64,000 nucleotides of DNA from Galeruca laticollis (GCA_963921935.1 OY998185.1:34440487-34504486); one strand, 5' to 3'. Positions 20,255-32,069 are shown, numbered from the stretch's first letter. The notes: generated by a model not told the origin, from the sequence alone. Program-made: numbers and translations.

Positions 20255-22435
20255 GTTAATTTGAATATATCTTATATCCCTCTTCACAGGAGGCTATAAT
20301 TTTGATTATTAATCCGGTTTCACGAATTTTAATTGTTTCTTAAATCTTCTTTGCTTGTTTTATTTTTATTTAACATTAAATTTCTTTCTTTCCTTTTCTC
20401 TTATTTTTGTCTTATTCTCATTTTCTTGACAATAGTCAGCTGTTTTAACATTTTTAGTCATCTTTATTGATATAAATTTTCTAGAGAAGCTTTTGAGGCT
20501 TCGTTTTAATTATATTTTGTTTCCTTTTAACTCTATGGTTTTATATTTCAGGATTACTGTTCAACTTTATCATTCCCCTGGTTTTGTCGGAGGTTGAGTC
20601 TTGCTCCCATTCTTAATAGATTTCTCTTCGAGTCGCTCAAGGTTCCCATTAGACTGTTTTGATTACAATTGTTGGTTGGGATTCTTGTTGGTTTCCTTCA
20701 TTCGATTTCATATATAAACTGATTCGCCCCCTTGTACCCCCCTTGTTCATATTAATTAAATCCGGTTGAAGGGTGGGTTCTCATTAGACCATCACCTTGA
20801 TGTGTGTCTTATGGTAAGGTTAACAAGTTGTTAGGTTCTATAACTTCTTCCTGTCATGTTCTTTGAGTTTGGTATTGATTGAACCTTATAGATTAATATA
20901 ACTTCACCATCATTATTTCCTTTCATTGGATTCGGTCATGTTAGTATTTGATTACACAACTCAATAACTTTTGACTTTATTTTTAATTGACAAAATACTG
21001 AATCCTTCAGTCTTATTAACAAATCGAGTTTACGGACTTCCGTTCGATTGTTTGTTCTGCATAATTACTCTCCATTTTTGTGGGTTTGAGCTGTTAAGGT
21101 TGAACTTAATAATTTGTTGATTATCTCATTATTTTATTGGTTTCGGTTCTCATTAGACCGGTGATAATATTTAACGAGTTGGGGTTTCCTCTTTAGTCAA
21201 CACTTCAGGGGCCTTGCTTGAATTGGGTTCTTAAGAGTTGGTTCTCATTAGACTGTCCTCTCGACTTGATTCTTCTTACGTGGTTTGTGGTTGGTAAGTC
21301 TTTCCTCTCTTTATTGAATAACTTTTCTGGTTTGAATTCATAGGCAAATACTTTTGATCGTTCAATTTTCATCAACAAATTGAATTTTATAGATTTTCTT
21401 TTGCGATCGATTGTTTCGAAGCGTTCCGCTTTTGTTGGCAGATCTATTGAGGTTTATCTGTTTATTGGCATAAAGTGTGTTTAATTCACTAATTCAATAA
21501 ATCTCTCAGCTCTTTATTATTATTGGTATGCATTGAACTGCTTCAATGATGTCATTGAGTTGGGGTTCTCTTTGTTTCTTATATGTGCCTCATAATAAAT
21601 AAAAAAGAGGGATGTGGTTACTCTTTATCTGTGACTCAGGTTAAGAGTTAGTTCTCATTAGACTGTCCTCTCGACTTGATTCTTTTTGCGTGGTTTGTGA
21701 GTATTTTCTGTCTTTGTAGCATAACTTTTTCATGTTTGAATTCATAGACAAATAATTTTGATCGTTCAATTTTCATCATGAAATTAAATAAATAGATATC
21801 TTTTGCGATCGGTGGTGTCGATGCTTCTCGTTTCTGTTGACAGATCTTTGGAGGTTTATTTGTATATTAGCATAAAATCTGCTTAATTCACTAATTCGAT
21901 AAATCTCTCAGCTCTTTACTGTTGTTGGTTCTCATTAGACTGGTGTTAACAATAGAATTGAGTTGGGATTCTCTTTTTGTCATATATGTGCCTCATAATA
22001 AATAAAAAAGAAGGAATTTTGTTACTCTTTATCACGGTTACTTGACTCAGGTTAAGAGTGGTTTTCATTAAACTGTCCTCTTGATCTGTTTCTTGTTTCT
22101 GTGGTTTTGGCTATCAGAAATTTTGCTTCTTTTTCTATTACATAGAATCAATAGTTACATGTCAACGGAACTTCGCTCCTAGGCATTCTGTGCGCACAAG
22201 TTTATTTGTCAGCCGGCCGTCTTCACCACATCATGTTGGATTTGCAATTTTTAATCTTTAATAATCCCTTGTAGGGATGGATTTTAGATAAGCATTTTTT
22301 AATTAGTTAGTTGTATCTTAATACGTTCAACTGGTTTTCGTTGTATGGACAATTTGGTGGATTTATCCTAGTATTACCTGACCAGTAAGTAACCTCACTT
22401 CTTTATACCAGTTCTTCTTTTTCATGAAATTTATT

Positions 22436-22555
22436 GGTTTACTTGCTTGTAGGTAAGCACTGATGATGACTTGACAGTGGAAAGCGCTTTGCCGCGATTT
22501 TAAAATTCTATCGAAATTCACACGAAATACGACAAAAGTCTTATTCCACTTATTC
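22436..22555 (+). repeat. 3' pLTR of the Penelope-like element
   Basis: This is the second copy of the terminal repeat. After it the similarity ends, marking the element boundary near 22555. Confidence 0.8.
22453..22497 (+). ncRNA. Hammerhead ribozyme motif, 3' pLTR
   Basis: CTGATGA at 22460-22466 and GAAA at 22480-22483 are both intact. Stem II is GACT/AGTG (closing pair weakened by C to G). Stem III is the palindrome AGCGCT and stem I has GCA/TGC. The core is better preserved than in the 5' pLTR, but stem II is weaker. Self-cleavage is not established. Confidence 0.65.
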
Positions 22556-24101
22556 ATTTCATACCTTACCCAAACAATATTTTAATAGTCAAGAACAACG
22601 TTTTTTTCACACCTACAACGGTGGAATCGAAAATCCTATTATAGGGCCGACAAAAAATTGGTCCCCAATTCCGTCCGCAAACCTCCACAATATTGTTTTT
22701 TTACTCTTTCTAAACTCAAATTATGACTTAGAATGTGTCTATCGGTTTTTGCAAACGGAATATTTCTCAGCGCCCGGTTTAAAGGACAAAACTACTAAAT
22801 AAGTTACCCTTGACACATAAAACAGGTACTGACATTTTGAGGAATGTTCCCACCTTTAGGTATAACCATAAAGGTATCTAAGGTTATAAGAAATACTTGT
22901 TTAAAAAATATATATAAGAATATGCTTTTATTAAATAAAATTCAAGTATTATTAATTAATTTTAAAAGCGGCGACTCAAATGCATAAATTAGTATGAGTT
23001 TTTTTTATTTGCATAACTATTTAACAAATTTTCAAATAAACTAATTTCATTTTTTCTGCAAATAAAGAGAATTTGTAAATATGGCAAAGCAGTGGAAGTG
23101 TCCGCAAGTGAGCTTAGAATGTGACTCGATATTTGGGGCAGTAAAAAATCCAAACGAACATATATATTTTATTGGTTAATCTGAGACTACAACTGTATGT
23201 TATGGAACTAGACTGTAGAATCTGATTCTACAATAACTTAATTTTCACTGACATCTTGAATTTACGCACAAGAATGAAATGCATTTGTTTGAATTTTGAA
23301 TTGAGCCTCTCCAGTGTAATTTTCCTTCCATTTCAGTTCTGTATTCTCAGCCATTCTATGTGGTATTTGAATTGTGAACTTGAAGCATTATCCATACGTA
23401 TTGGAGTTACTTTGTCTGTTTTACGATAAGCTAAATCGATATGTATAGCGATTATCTTATAAAAGTTAGTATACCACTTGTTGATTCATACGTAGATATA
23501 GTCGGTAACTTCTCGCAAATGATCAGGTCCCTATTTGAGTCTATTGCCTTTAGCAAAGTGTTAACAGAAGAGTTTACGCTTGTTACTTCCGTTGCTGTGG
23601 TCAAGTCACTTGTAACTCAGAACAATGTGGGTCCCTATAGACTGCTTGTATCTAGTCAACATGATCAACTGTTGAATCTTGGCTTCTAAATCCAATTTGT
23701 CAATCCGGCATTAGCTTCAGCTTTATTAGTAATAATTGAGATCTCTTCAACTGGAGTTTTTCGAAAAGCTTTGATAACAATGTTGGTAATGACTTGGTGC
23801 TGTCCACTGGTATGTGAATCAATTCTTCTTCTTCTCATTAATTTGTTTTGGACTAAAATCCGTTATTATATCTCACTGGCAGTCTTTGTAGAGTTAACTA
23901 GTTTGTTTTTTTGGTCATCTTCTACATGTAATGATTAGCTTCCTTATAAGACGTGAGCTTAATATCAATTTGAAACTAAAATTTCTGTAGTTTTCTATTA
24001 GGCAAAACATCATTATTATTTAAAATAGATATGTTTGTTTTCACCAGTGCAAGAAAATATCAATGTAAAACTAATCATAGAAATTTGATTATCATACCAA
24101 C
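22556..24101. other. Zasp intron, no recognisable element
   Basis: This is AT-rich sequence between the 3' pLTR and the PDZ exon. An 82-codon plus-strand open frame at 23441-23689 matches nothing I know and has no splice context. Confidence 0.5.
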
Positions 24102-24253
24102 CTTTGAATGGTCATTTCAAATGAAGAACCAGCTCTAAGTACGACATCCTGTGCATCTTTATGCCTCAAATTAAATACATCTGTGTTGTTAATTTTGATT
24201 ACTGAATCTCCTGCAACAAGTCCCGCCCTTTCAGCTGGAGAACCAACATTCAC
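24102..24253 (-). CDS. Zasp52: Zasp52-type Z-disc protein, exon with second half of PDZ domain
   Basis: This 152-nt minus-strand exon lies between acceptor TTGTTACAG and donor AAAG|GTTGGT. It encodes VNVGSPAERAGLVAGDSVIK, then INN..VFNLRHKDAQDVV and an FEMTIQ strand. GSPAERAGL..GD.V..IN is the second half of a PDZ domain. NLRHKDAQD followed by the Q-R-GGSTW join is specific to the ZASP/Enigma family. It starts in phase 0 and ends in phase 2, compatible with the exon at 1005-1179. The donor GTTGGT is weak; the alternative GTATGA 4 bases on would break the conserved QRGGSTW junction. The preceding exon, with the conserved PWGFRLQGG half of the PDZ, was looked for and not seen in the window, so the transcript starts outside or in a divergent exon I missed. 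Confidence 0.87.
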
Positions 24254-24609
24254 CTGTAACAATAGTAAACCGTGTTAATACTAAAAGTTATTTTTATTAA
24301 TAATAGAAGAATTATCGAAATATCACAACGAACGGAATGATTTGTTGTACTCAAAATATGTGCAGTAAAAATCGTTGCCAAATGTGGAGGAAATCTACAA
24401 TATTTACCAAACCTTTGGTAGAACGCATAATCAATGTGTTGGTCTGGGTAAATTCGAGTTTAGTATTTCTTATCTCAAAAACTTAATAAGTTCAAACATG
24501 GTGTAGTCGGTTTAGATGAATATAATAAATATTGTAATGTGAGATGGAGTGAAGTTTTGAGGGTTTGGAGATTCATCAAATTCGTCAAATTTCATATAAA
24601 TTTTTTTAA

Positions 24610-24784
24610 TATAACTAACTGTTTCTAAATAATTCGACAATATAAAGAAAAATTAAGGAAATTATAAAAAATTGTCAAATGTTTCGATATCATCAAAATC
24701 ATCGTCAGAATGACAGAAGTTAAATTTCATGTGATGCCAACCAAGTTTAATAATTATTTTTGACTAGACCAAGAAGTGATTACC
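24610..24784 (+). repeat. Second copy of a dispersed repeat (see 6195-6362)
   Basis: It shares AACTAACTGT.TCTAAATA, ATCGTCAGAATGACAGAAGT, TTTCATGTGATGC and GACTAGACCAAGAAGTGA-like strings in the same orientation. It has no ORF and could be the end of an unrecognised element. The neighbouring 24254-24609 and 24785-24950 hold nothing I can identify. Confidence 0.6.
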
Positions 24785-24949
24785 TTAATATATGTGAATC
24801 GAAAAATAAGATGATATGATTTCTCAAGTATTGAAGCTTATATAAGCCCATGGGAATGTCCTAGATATCTCCAGGGAAAACTATTATCTGCTGATCTTTA
24901 CAATTATTACTTTAGAAGACAGTTTAATTCCCAAGATTTATCTATTCAT

Positions 24950-26640
24950 CACCGATTTTATATTGTGAGTGTCTTAAGTGTCTTCTAATTTCTAATTCCT
25001 CAAGGAAAACTAGTTCTTGTTTCTTGTCACAAATATGTAACACTTCTAGTTTTAACGAATGTTTCGTGTCAAGTGTCCAATAGATGTTTTGCGTAATGCG
25101 AGTTCTCTGGTTGTTTTAATCTGTTTGCTCGTATTTATTATGTCTAATTTGAAAATTTCCGAGTGGTTGACCTATATACAGAATTACATTGCGGAAATTC
25201 TAGTTTATATATATGTTTTTTGATAGGGATATTTTTGTTTTTATATCTAACAAATTCACCACACATTACTTTCTGTTTTAAATGAAATTGTTGTATTTGT
25301 TGCTGAAGAAACTATTCTTGAGATATTATTAGAAATATTATCAGCATATGTATTGCTTTTGTACGATTGCTTAGAAAATATTAATTGTATTGTCATTTTT
25401 TTCTCTTTTTCATTAAGTAAGTAATTTATTTATTATATGCAATGGATAACCGTTGAATGTGGCTATCTGTTTAATTGTACTGATATTTCTATCAAAATTA
25501 TATTTGTTCATAGAAACTGAAAATGATCTATGTCTTGAATTTTTTGCTGCTAATTTATGTGACATGGGACGATTGGAATTATATGGGATAGTCACATCAG
25601 TGTGTGTTGATTTTCAGTAAATTGAATAATCAATTACATTATTAACTTATTGAAATTTTTATTAAAATAAATAGAATTAATTGAGTTACTTTCTTCAACT
25701 TCTAATGCAAATTATCGATATGACTGAAAAATACATCTAATGGTCGTTCACTACGTATAAAATATGTTATCTACATATCTATTCCAAAATTATATAATAT
25801 TTTTTTAAATGATTCAATCATAGATTTTTCATTCTAAGCTGTCCATAAAAATGTTTGCCGGAATTGGTGATACCTATAGGGCTATCTAATAGTACACCTT
25901 CATTTTGAATAATATAAACTTTATTGTCAAAGGTGAAATAATTCTGATTATTATATACATCGAATTAATTAGGTATATCTGGATTCATATTTTTATTAAT
26001 TAGTATTTTTTTACAAGGGTTATATATGTTTTTGAAGAAATTCTAGATAACATAATGGTAACATCAAATGAAATGAGTATAGAGTTATCCTTCAAGTTGA
26101 CTGTTTTTAATTTTATGATTAGTTCTATTGATATTTTGATTGAGTATTTAGATAAATATCCATAATTATTAAGTATAGTGTTTTAGCTAATTTATTATTA
26201 GGAATATTAAGATAAGAAACTACAGATCTAATAGGTTTCGATAATTTGTATAATTTGACGGTTCCAAAAATTTGTGGAAATTGAGGGTATTGATTTATCA
26301 TGCATTCGTTTTCATAGTCAATCAAAAGATAATTCGAATTATCAACAATCTCTCTCATATTATGTGGAAACTATTTTAATTGGGTCTGCTCTTGCAATTT
26401 GGACATCAGTAGATCATTTACGTTGGATTTAAAATACTCAGTTTTCAATATGACAGTGGCATTAATTTTTGTAATTGTTATAACTGTATACTTTATTGAA
26501 TTCAAAGCTGAAATGCCATTTTTTGTTTGACGTTTAACACTGGAGGGGTTAATAATTTTGATTGAATTGACAAATTGTAATTTCAAATAAAGGAAATTAT
26601 TTGACTTAGATTTTAAAGCTATTTCTGATTCTGTAGCTAA
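24950..26640 (-). mobile_element. Third Penelope-like element, decayed (RT and GIY-YIG)
   Basis: On the minus strand YPQFPQIFGTVKLYKLSKPI, RSVVSYLNIPNNKLAKTL, ILISFDVT and IPYNSNRPMSHKLAAKNS mark successive Penelope RT blocks (26358 down to 25413). IYKLEFPQCNSVYIGQ near 25200 is the GIY-YIG region. The sequence is AT-drifted with many stops. It belongs to a different subfamily from the 15-22 kb elements, judged by these strings. It lies in the Zasp intron upstream of the PDZ exon, in gene orientation. Confidence 0.75.
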
Positions 26641-26649
26641 TATTTGTTA

Positions 26650-26850
26650 AATATATATTATTTTGCAGAAAACCGACACACACTAATATGACTATACCAT
26701 ATAATACCAATCATCCCTATGTCACATAAACTAGCATCATCCAATTCAATGATACATAGACCATTTCCAGTTCCCATGAACAAAAATAATTTTGATATTA
26801 ACTTTTATCAAATGACCATCGCTAGCTAAGCATCAATAATAATGGGGAAT
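26650..26850 (+). mobile_element. Opposite-strand fragment of the same Penelope subfamily
   Basis: Plus-strand TIPYNTNHPYVT, then PVPMNKNNFDIN, mirrors TIPYNSNRPMSH and SVSMNKYNFDRN of the minus-strand copy at 25413-25595. The two are therefore head to head, again an inverted truncated arrangement. The rest to 27151 has no identifiable feature. Confidence 0.6.
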
Positions 26851-27930
26851 TGATATATTATGAGTTGTATAATCATTGTAAACAAATTTCTGACCAAATA
26901 CTTCACCAATTTAATGGAATGATTACTTATTCCAACGGTTTCTTTTTCTTTCCATAACTCAAGAAACCTCTTAGAGACAACCGTTCTCAATAGACAGAAG
27001 ATATTAAAGAGAATTTGCGACGCGAACTGGAATCCATTTCTGAAAATGCTTTTGGGAATGTTTTGATGAATGAATTATTTGTTGTAGTGAGTGTATAAAT
27101 TCAGAACCAAGCCGCCATTTGACGGATTTTCCGATAAATAGTTTACATTTTCATGGGCGTAGCCAGCGAAGGGCAGGGAGGGGCAACTGTCCCTTCCCTG
27201 GAAGCAACAATAAATTAACTAAATTTCAAATTTTAACAAACAAAAAATTAAATCTAAAATATACATATTTTTCTGTTCTGTATATTTTTTCTGTTATCTG
27301 TTTTATTTATTTTGTTTGTTGTTGTGGTCGTTTGGTTACTTCTATGAACATTTCAAAATTAATTAATAACCTCTAATGAATGAAATTATTCTCGTGTCCT
27401 TTGTCACTAAAATATATTTCATCAGCAAAAAACAATGCTGTTAGAAAAACTGACATTGTGCTAAATATATATTAATAGTGTTTTCGATCTATGCATTGGT
27501 GCACACCAGAATTGGATAAAAAGTAGTGTTCGATTTACTCTTAGCATACGTCAATTTTTAGTGTTCGATTCAACCACTTAACAGTCGGACAATTTTGAGA
27601 TAAATGGTAAAATTGTCACTTTCTTTTTGTTTTCATTTAACTAAATTTTTATTCCTATTAATTAATTAAAATAAATGCACTCAATAAGTAGTTTTAGTGT
27701 GAGATATTTCGAAACATTCAATACACAATCCTACTTCAGAATCCGAAATAAATACTCTTATAATAACTATTGAGTTGATGTGTAAGTGCTCTTGTCTAGC
27801 GACAGTGTCCTATTTAATAGTGTAACGAAACGCCACTGGTTTTCTTCCAGTTTGAGAAAATTGAGATACAAGTGAGGAATATACAAGAACCGGCGATGCG
27901 AATGTTCTGGCAATTTCCAGACTCAAAAGG

Positions 27931-27965
27931 GTATATAAAGTCAGTTGCCTTTCCGGCGCGAAGAC
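27931..27965 (+). promoter_or_regulatory. Putative hAT transposase promoter (TATA box)
   Basis: GTATATAAAG at 27931-27940 lies about 160 bases before the ATG at 28097, with CAGT-type initiator candidates about 30 bases downstream. A GTACAGTACAGTACA run follows. The assignment rests on motif and position only. Confidence 0.45.
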
Positions 27966-28096
27966 AGACAGTACAGTACAGTACATAGTGCAGGATACGA
28001 AGTTGCATACGGCGAATAGATAGCGAGGCACGAGAAACAAGAGGGAAGATCCGTAACAATAGTTCTACCACAGAATAAAGAGACATAAAAGACAAT

Positions 28097-29530
28097 ATGG
28101 ATATAAGAAATTGGTTACAAAAAGGTAAGTTAAAGAATTTCAGTAGAAAATTAAATTTTTGATTAAAACTCATTCCATTGGAAATGGTCCAAAATTTTGA
28201 AAATTGGTTGCTCGACCAGCACGAAATAAAACAAAACTACCATGTAAAGAGCTTATAATGTAGATATGTAGATATTTTTGTTCAAAATCATTTTTTTCGA
28301 TTGCTGGCCGATTTTGTATCGCAACGTTTGGAAAAAAATTCAATCGCAGCCCTTCACAAAATTGCCAATTGCTCTTTACTCTTTGCTTGTATCTTTGTGA
28401 AACAGTTTTTATTAGCTATGGCAAATTATTTTATGCACTATTATCATAATTTCTTTTATTTTTCATCATTATGATGCCGACTTTTTTGCCTCCTAATCAA
28501 ATTATAACATAAGTCACAATAATGCACCGATTTTGACAGCTGATATCTCAAATGGGACTAAATATAAAATCTTAAAATTTTCACATATTAAAGATCAAAC
28601 AGCACTTTATACGTGCTATTAATTTCATTTTGTGTTTTTAATCTAGAGAAAACATATTAACATTAGATATAGTATATCCACGGCACATTATAAGCTATCA
28701 TTACATGGTAGTTTTGTTTTATACTAATTTTTATACTAGGGACTAAGAACAAGAATGATATTAGGTTATTATTTTCAGGTCAAAAATCTCTAAAACAGAA
28801 AGAAATTCATGATGACAGTAGTGGAAGTGGAAGCAATGATTGTGATGAAGATGCAAATAAAATGGTCGGAACATCAAAATCGGAATCTATTTTTGAAGGA
28901 GGCTCAAGTAGTTCCTCAAATCTATATGAAGCTGTTTCTGGAACTGGGGCATCTAAACAAACTGAAGCACGCGATAGCTACAATGAAAATTACATTGGTC
29001 GTTATGTTAGTTGTGCCAATAACTTGCCTTCTGAAAAAAAGAAGGGATTGTTGACAAACCCTTGGATTCCATCATCAAATTACGAATTTGCTTCTGATGC
29101 CATTCACTTGAAAAGAAAATTTAACCATCGCTGGTTAGACCAATATACTCCATGGCTGGTGTACTCAAGTCGTTTGAAAGGTGCCCTATGTTTGTATTTT
29201 ATTTTATTTCCGCCAAGAATTGTTACAGTTGAAGGAGTTTGGGGTCATTCATGGTAAGGCCTTACATGAAGTTTAAGGATGTACATGAAGATCGTAGAAA
29301 GCACGTTGCCAGCCATTACCACAAATCTCAAACAGCTGCTGTAAAAGCATTTCTTGAAAATGCTCCTGTTGATGTCCAGTTGCAAATAGGGCACCATAAG
29401 ACGATTGAAGAAAATAAACAAATATTGTCATGCATAATATTTTGTGGAATTCATGATTTGCCGCTTAGAGGAAAAGAAGGAAATGAGGGAGTTTCCTTTG
29501 ACCTTATATTTGAGGATGGACTTTGGTGAT
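28097..29530 (+). pseudogene. hAT transposase, exon 1 and first copy of the N-terminal segment
   Basis: The start MDIRNWLQK (28097-28124, kinetoplastid-like PIP-type start common in ZMYM1-like hATs) ends at donor G|GTAAGT. The next exon opens at TTTTCAG|28779 and stays in frame (GQKSLKQKEIHDDSSG). A TTF/zinc-type region follows: RWLDQYTPWLVYS..LKGALC.., then VHEDRRKHVASHYHKSQTAA and IEENKQILSCIIFC. The core segment breaks by frameshift near 29235. The segment is an intact-looking exon that was duplicated (see 29546-30536). Confidence 0.78.
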
Positions 29531-29545
29531 GGTGATAAATATATC

Positions 29546-30536
29546 ATACCGCACTTCATATGTGCTAACAATTTCATTCTGTGTTTTTGTCTAGAGAAAA
29601 AATATTAATGATATTAAGTTTTGTTTTATACTAATTTTTATACTAGGGGATAAGAACAAGAATGATATTGAGTTATTATTTCAAAAATCTCTAAAACGGA
29701 AAAAAGTTCATGATGACAGTAGTGGAAGTAGAAGTGATGATTTTGATGAAGATGAAAATAAAATGGTCGGAACATCAAAATTGGAATCAAGTAGTTCTTC
29801 AAATCTACATGAAGCTGTCTTTGGAACTGGGACCTCTAAACAAACTGAAGAACGCGATGGCTGCCATGAAAATAACATTGGTCGTTATGTTAGTTGTATC
29901 AATAATTTTGCTTCTGAAAAAAAGAAGGAATTTCTGACAAACCCCTCGGTTCCATCATCCAATTATGATTTTGCTTCTGATGCCATTCATTTTAAAAAAA
30001 AACTTAACCATCCCTGGTTAGATCAATAGCATGGCTGGTGTACTCAAGTCGTTTGGAAGGTGCTCTATGTTTGTATTGTGTTCTATTTCCGCCAAGATTT
30101 GCAACAGTTGAAGAAGTTTCAAGGTCATTTATGGTAAGGCCTAACATGCAGTTTAAGGATGTACATGAAGATTGTAGACGTACACGTTGACAGGTATTAC
30201 CACAAATATTCAACAGCTGCTGCAAAAGCATTTCTTGCAAATGCTCCTGTTCATGTCCAGTTGAAAATAGGGTACCATAAGACGATTGAGGAAAATAAAC
30301 AAATATTTTCAGCAATTATTTCATGTTTAATATTTTGTGGAATTTATGATTTGCCGCTTAGAGGAGAAGAAGGAAATGAGGGAGTTTTCTTTGACCTTTT
30401 AAATTTGAGGATTGACTCTGGTGATGAGAAGCTAAAGAGCCACTTGGATAAATGTCAGAAAAACCTAGTCTATACCGCACCGACAATTCGAGATGAGATC
30501 ATACAATTGTGCAAAGAAAAAATAATCGAAGACTAA
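29546..30536 (+). repeat. Second, tandem copy of the hAT N-terminal segment
   Basis: This is a direct repeat of about 28590-29545. HDDSSGS, NKMVGTSK, YVSC.NN, PSSNY.FASDAIH and IEENKQI recur in the same order with substitutions and small deletions. It carries its own TAG at 30027-30029 and a frameshift near 30160. After IDSGDEKLKSHLDKCQKN it continues into the rest of the transposase, which exists only once. The normal gene would have one such segment. Confidence 0.8.
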
Positions 30537-31935
30537 ACGGGCAAAAGCTTATGCTGTAATGGCTGATATCGCAGATATCGCTGGAAAAGAGCAGCTTTCT
30601 ATTGGATCAAGGTTCTACGATGAAAGCTAATAAATAATCAGGGAGGAATTTGTAGACTACGTTGAGTTAAAATGTCAAGATGCTTCTACAATCGCTAGCG
30701 CAATTCAAAGTTTTTTAGAAGATAATAATTTTTCCGCCGATAATTGTGTGGGACTCGGATTTGACGGGTGTTCCACGATGGCCAGCAAAGAAGGTGGTGA
30801 ATAGGGCGTTTTTGAATAAAAATACGCTAAATCTTTATTTTTCCATTGCTCCAGCCACAGACTTAATCTTGTGGTCAAGCAAGCTACCTGAAATAAGAAA
30901 CACAATTTCAACGGTAAAAGACACAATAGCCTACTTTCGTGAATCGCCAGCCCGTTGGATATCGGTTCCAAATCTTTCAAGGCTCTGTGAGACCAGATGG
31001 TCGGAAAGCTTCACTGACATTGTTAAAGCACCAGAACATATATCTGACGAAGGCAACTATGCAAGAAGAAAATCTGCCTACCAATTGCACTGTGCAGTTA
31101 CTAAACCAATATTCATCTTAGGCTTAAACATAATTGCAAGATACTCTGGAATTTTGGAACCATTGTAAACGTTTTACAAGGTGGAAGTATGTTTTGGTTA
31201 TGGTGAAGAAACATATTGATGATATTCTAGATGTAATCAAAGAAGATCGACAAGTTGTCGAAAATGTTTCTTATGATTTATTTGAAAAATCACTTGATAT
31301 GGCAGAGAAAGTAGGCGTTGAGTTGTCAGTAGCACGAGTTTCTCAAAAGCAAGTACACAGAAGTAATCCACCATCTGAGTCTGCAGTTGAATACTGGAAG
31401 TGGTCAATCATCATCCCCTATTTTGATACTTTATCTTTGTCTTTGGATGCTAGATTCTCCAACGAAAATACACCTGCTTTTGCTTTAACTTATCTTTATC
31501 ATTCAAGCATGCTCAAAATGACTTCAATAGATTTCAAGAATAATGCACTTTATGGAATTTTATCAGTTTTGTGATGTCTCTGCAGAATTAGAATTGTGGT
31601 ACAATATATGGATGAAAAAGAATTTAGCAGAAGACAAATTAAAGGACATTGAAGTGGCTGCACTTTTGGAAGAAGCTAATGTTTTTTTCCCTGCAACAAG
31701 GCACGCACTGCTAATATTAAGTGCTTTCTCATCCACTACTGCTTCCGTGGAAAGATCGTTCAGTACCCTAGGAAGGGTAAAAGCCTAGCTCAGGAGTACA
31801 ATGGGTGATGACAAACTCACTGGGTTGTGTTTGATGAGTGTGCATCGAAAATGTTTGAAGGAAAATCAGGACTGCATAGTGAAGAAAGTTTTGGATGAAT
31901 TTAGTTTAAACCCAAGAAAAATGTTATTAGTTTAA
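30537..31935 (+). pseudogene. hAT transposase, catalytic half and C-terminal dimerisation domain
   Basis: NCVGLGFDGCSTMASKEGG carries the GxxxDG.S.M motif of the RNase H-like core. Then come LCETRWSES (catalytic region CxxRW), and the hAT family dimerisation domain FSSTTASVERSFSTLGRVKA. A TAG then replaces the Trp of the usual K.WLRSTMG, and the frame runs on through LRSTMGDDKLTGLCLMSVHR to TAA 31933-31935. Several further stops (30533, about 30800) and frameshifts make it inactive. Confidence 0.85.
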
Positions 31936-32069
31936 TTTAAGTATAATCAAAATCTCTGGATTCTGTATTCATTTGCCGTTTCTTTTTATCCTAAAATTTT
32001 ACATTTTGGACGACCATGGATCATGGTTTGCCCCCCCCCCCCCTGTTATAAATCCTGGCTATGCCCCTG

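Larger units (their letters stand above)
17034..22560 (+). mobile_element. Near full-length Penelope-like element with direct terminal repeats (pLTRs)
   Basis: The order is pLTR at 17034-17150, ORF with N-terminal region, RT and GIY-YIG endonuclease (17185-20254), a long 3' untranslated region (20255-22435) and a second pLTR (22436-22555). A 712-bp insert (17420-18131) lies inside. Penelope elements encode a telomerase-related RT plus a GIY-YIG nuclease and carry pLTRs with hammerhead ribozymes, and all these parts are visible. The 3' region repeatedly contains GGTTCTCATTAGACTGTCCT followed by a TTGATTCTT...GTGGTTTGTG block (about 21240, 21650, 22045). The ORF has one nonsense codon and at least three frameshifts, so it is dead. 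Confidence 0.87.
1180..24101 (-). other. 22.9 kb Zasp intron filled with transposons
   Basis: This is the interval between the two Zasp exons, bounded by donor GTTGGT (24096-24101) and acceptor AG (1180-1181). It holds a gypsy, a split jockey, a three-LTR element with a mariner in it, a piggyBac remnant and a Penelope cluster. Both flanking exons keep their frame and splice sites, so the transcript must still be spliced across it. Its assignment as one intron follows from the protein match at the join. Confidence 0.8.
27152..32069 (+). mobile_element. hAT transposon (ZMYM1-like family), complete ends, dead transposase
   Basis: It is flanked by the identical 8-bp duplication TACATTTT at 27144-27151 and 32070-32077. 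The terminal inverted repeats are CATGGGCGTAGCCAG and, reversed from the right, CAGGGGCATAGCCAG. An 8-bp duplication and this terminus define a hAT. The transposase runs left to right in pieces (28097-31935). Total length is 4918 bp. A (C)14 run lies just inside the right end (about 32030-32043). Confidence 0.92.

Noticed and set aside
23441..23689. 82-codon open frame in the Zasp intron
   Set aside because: It has no family motif, splice context or codon pattern to support it; AT-rich chance ORF.
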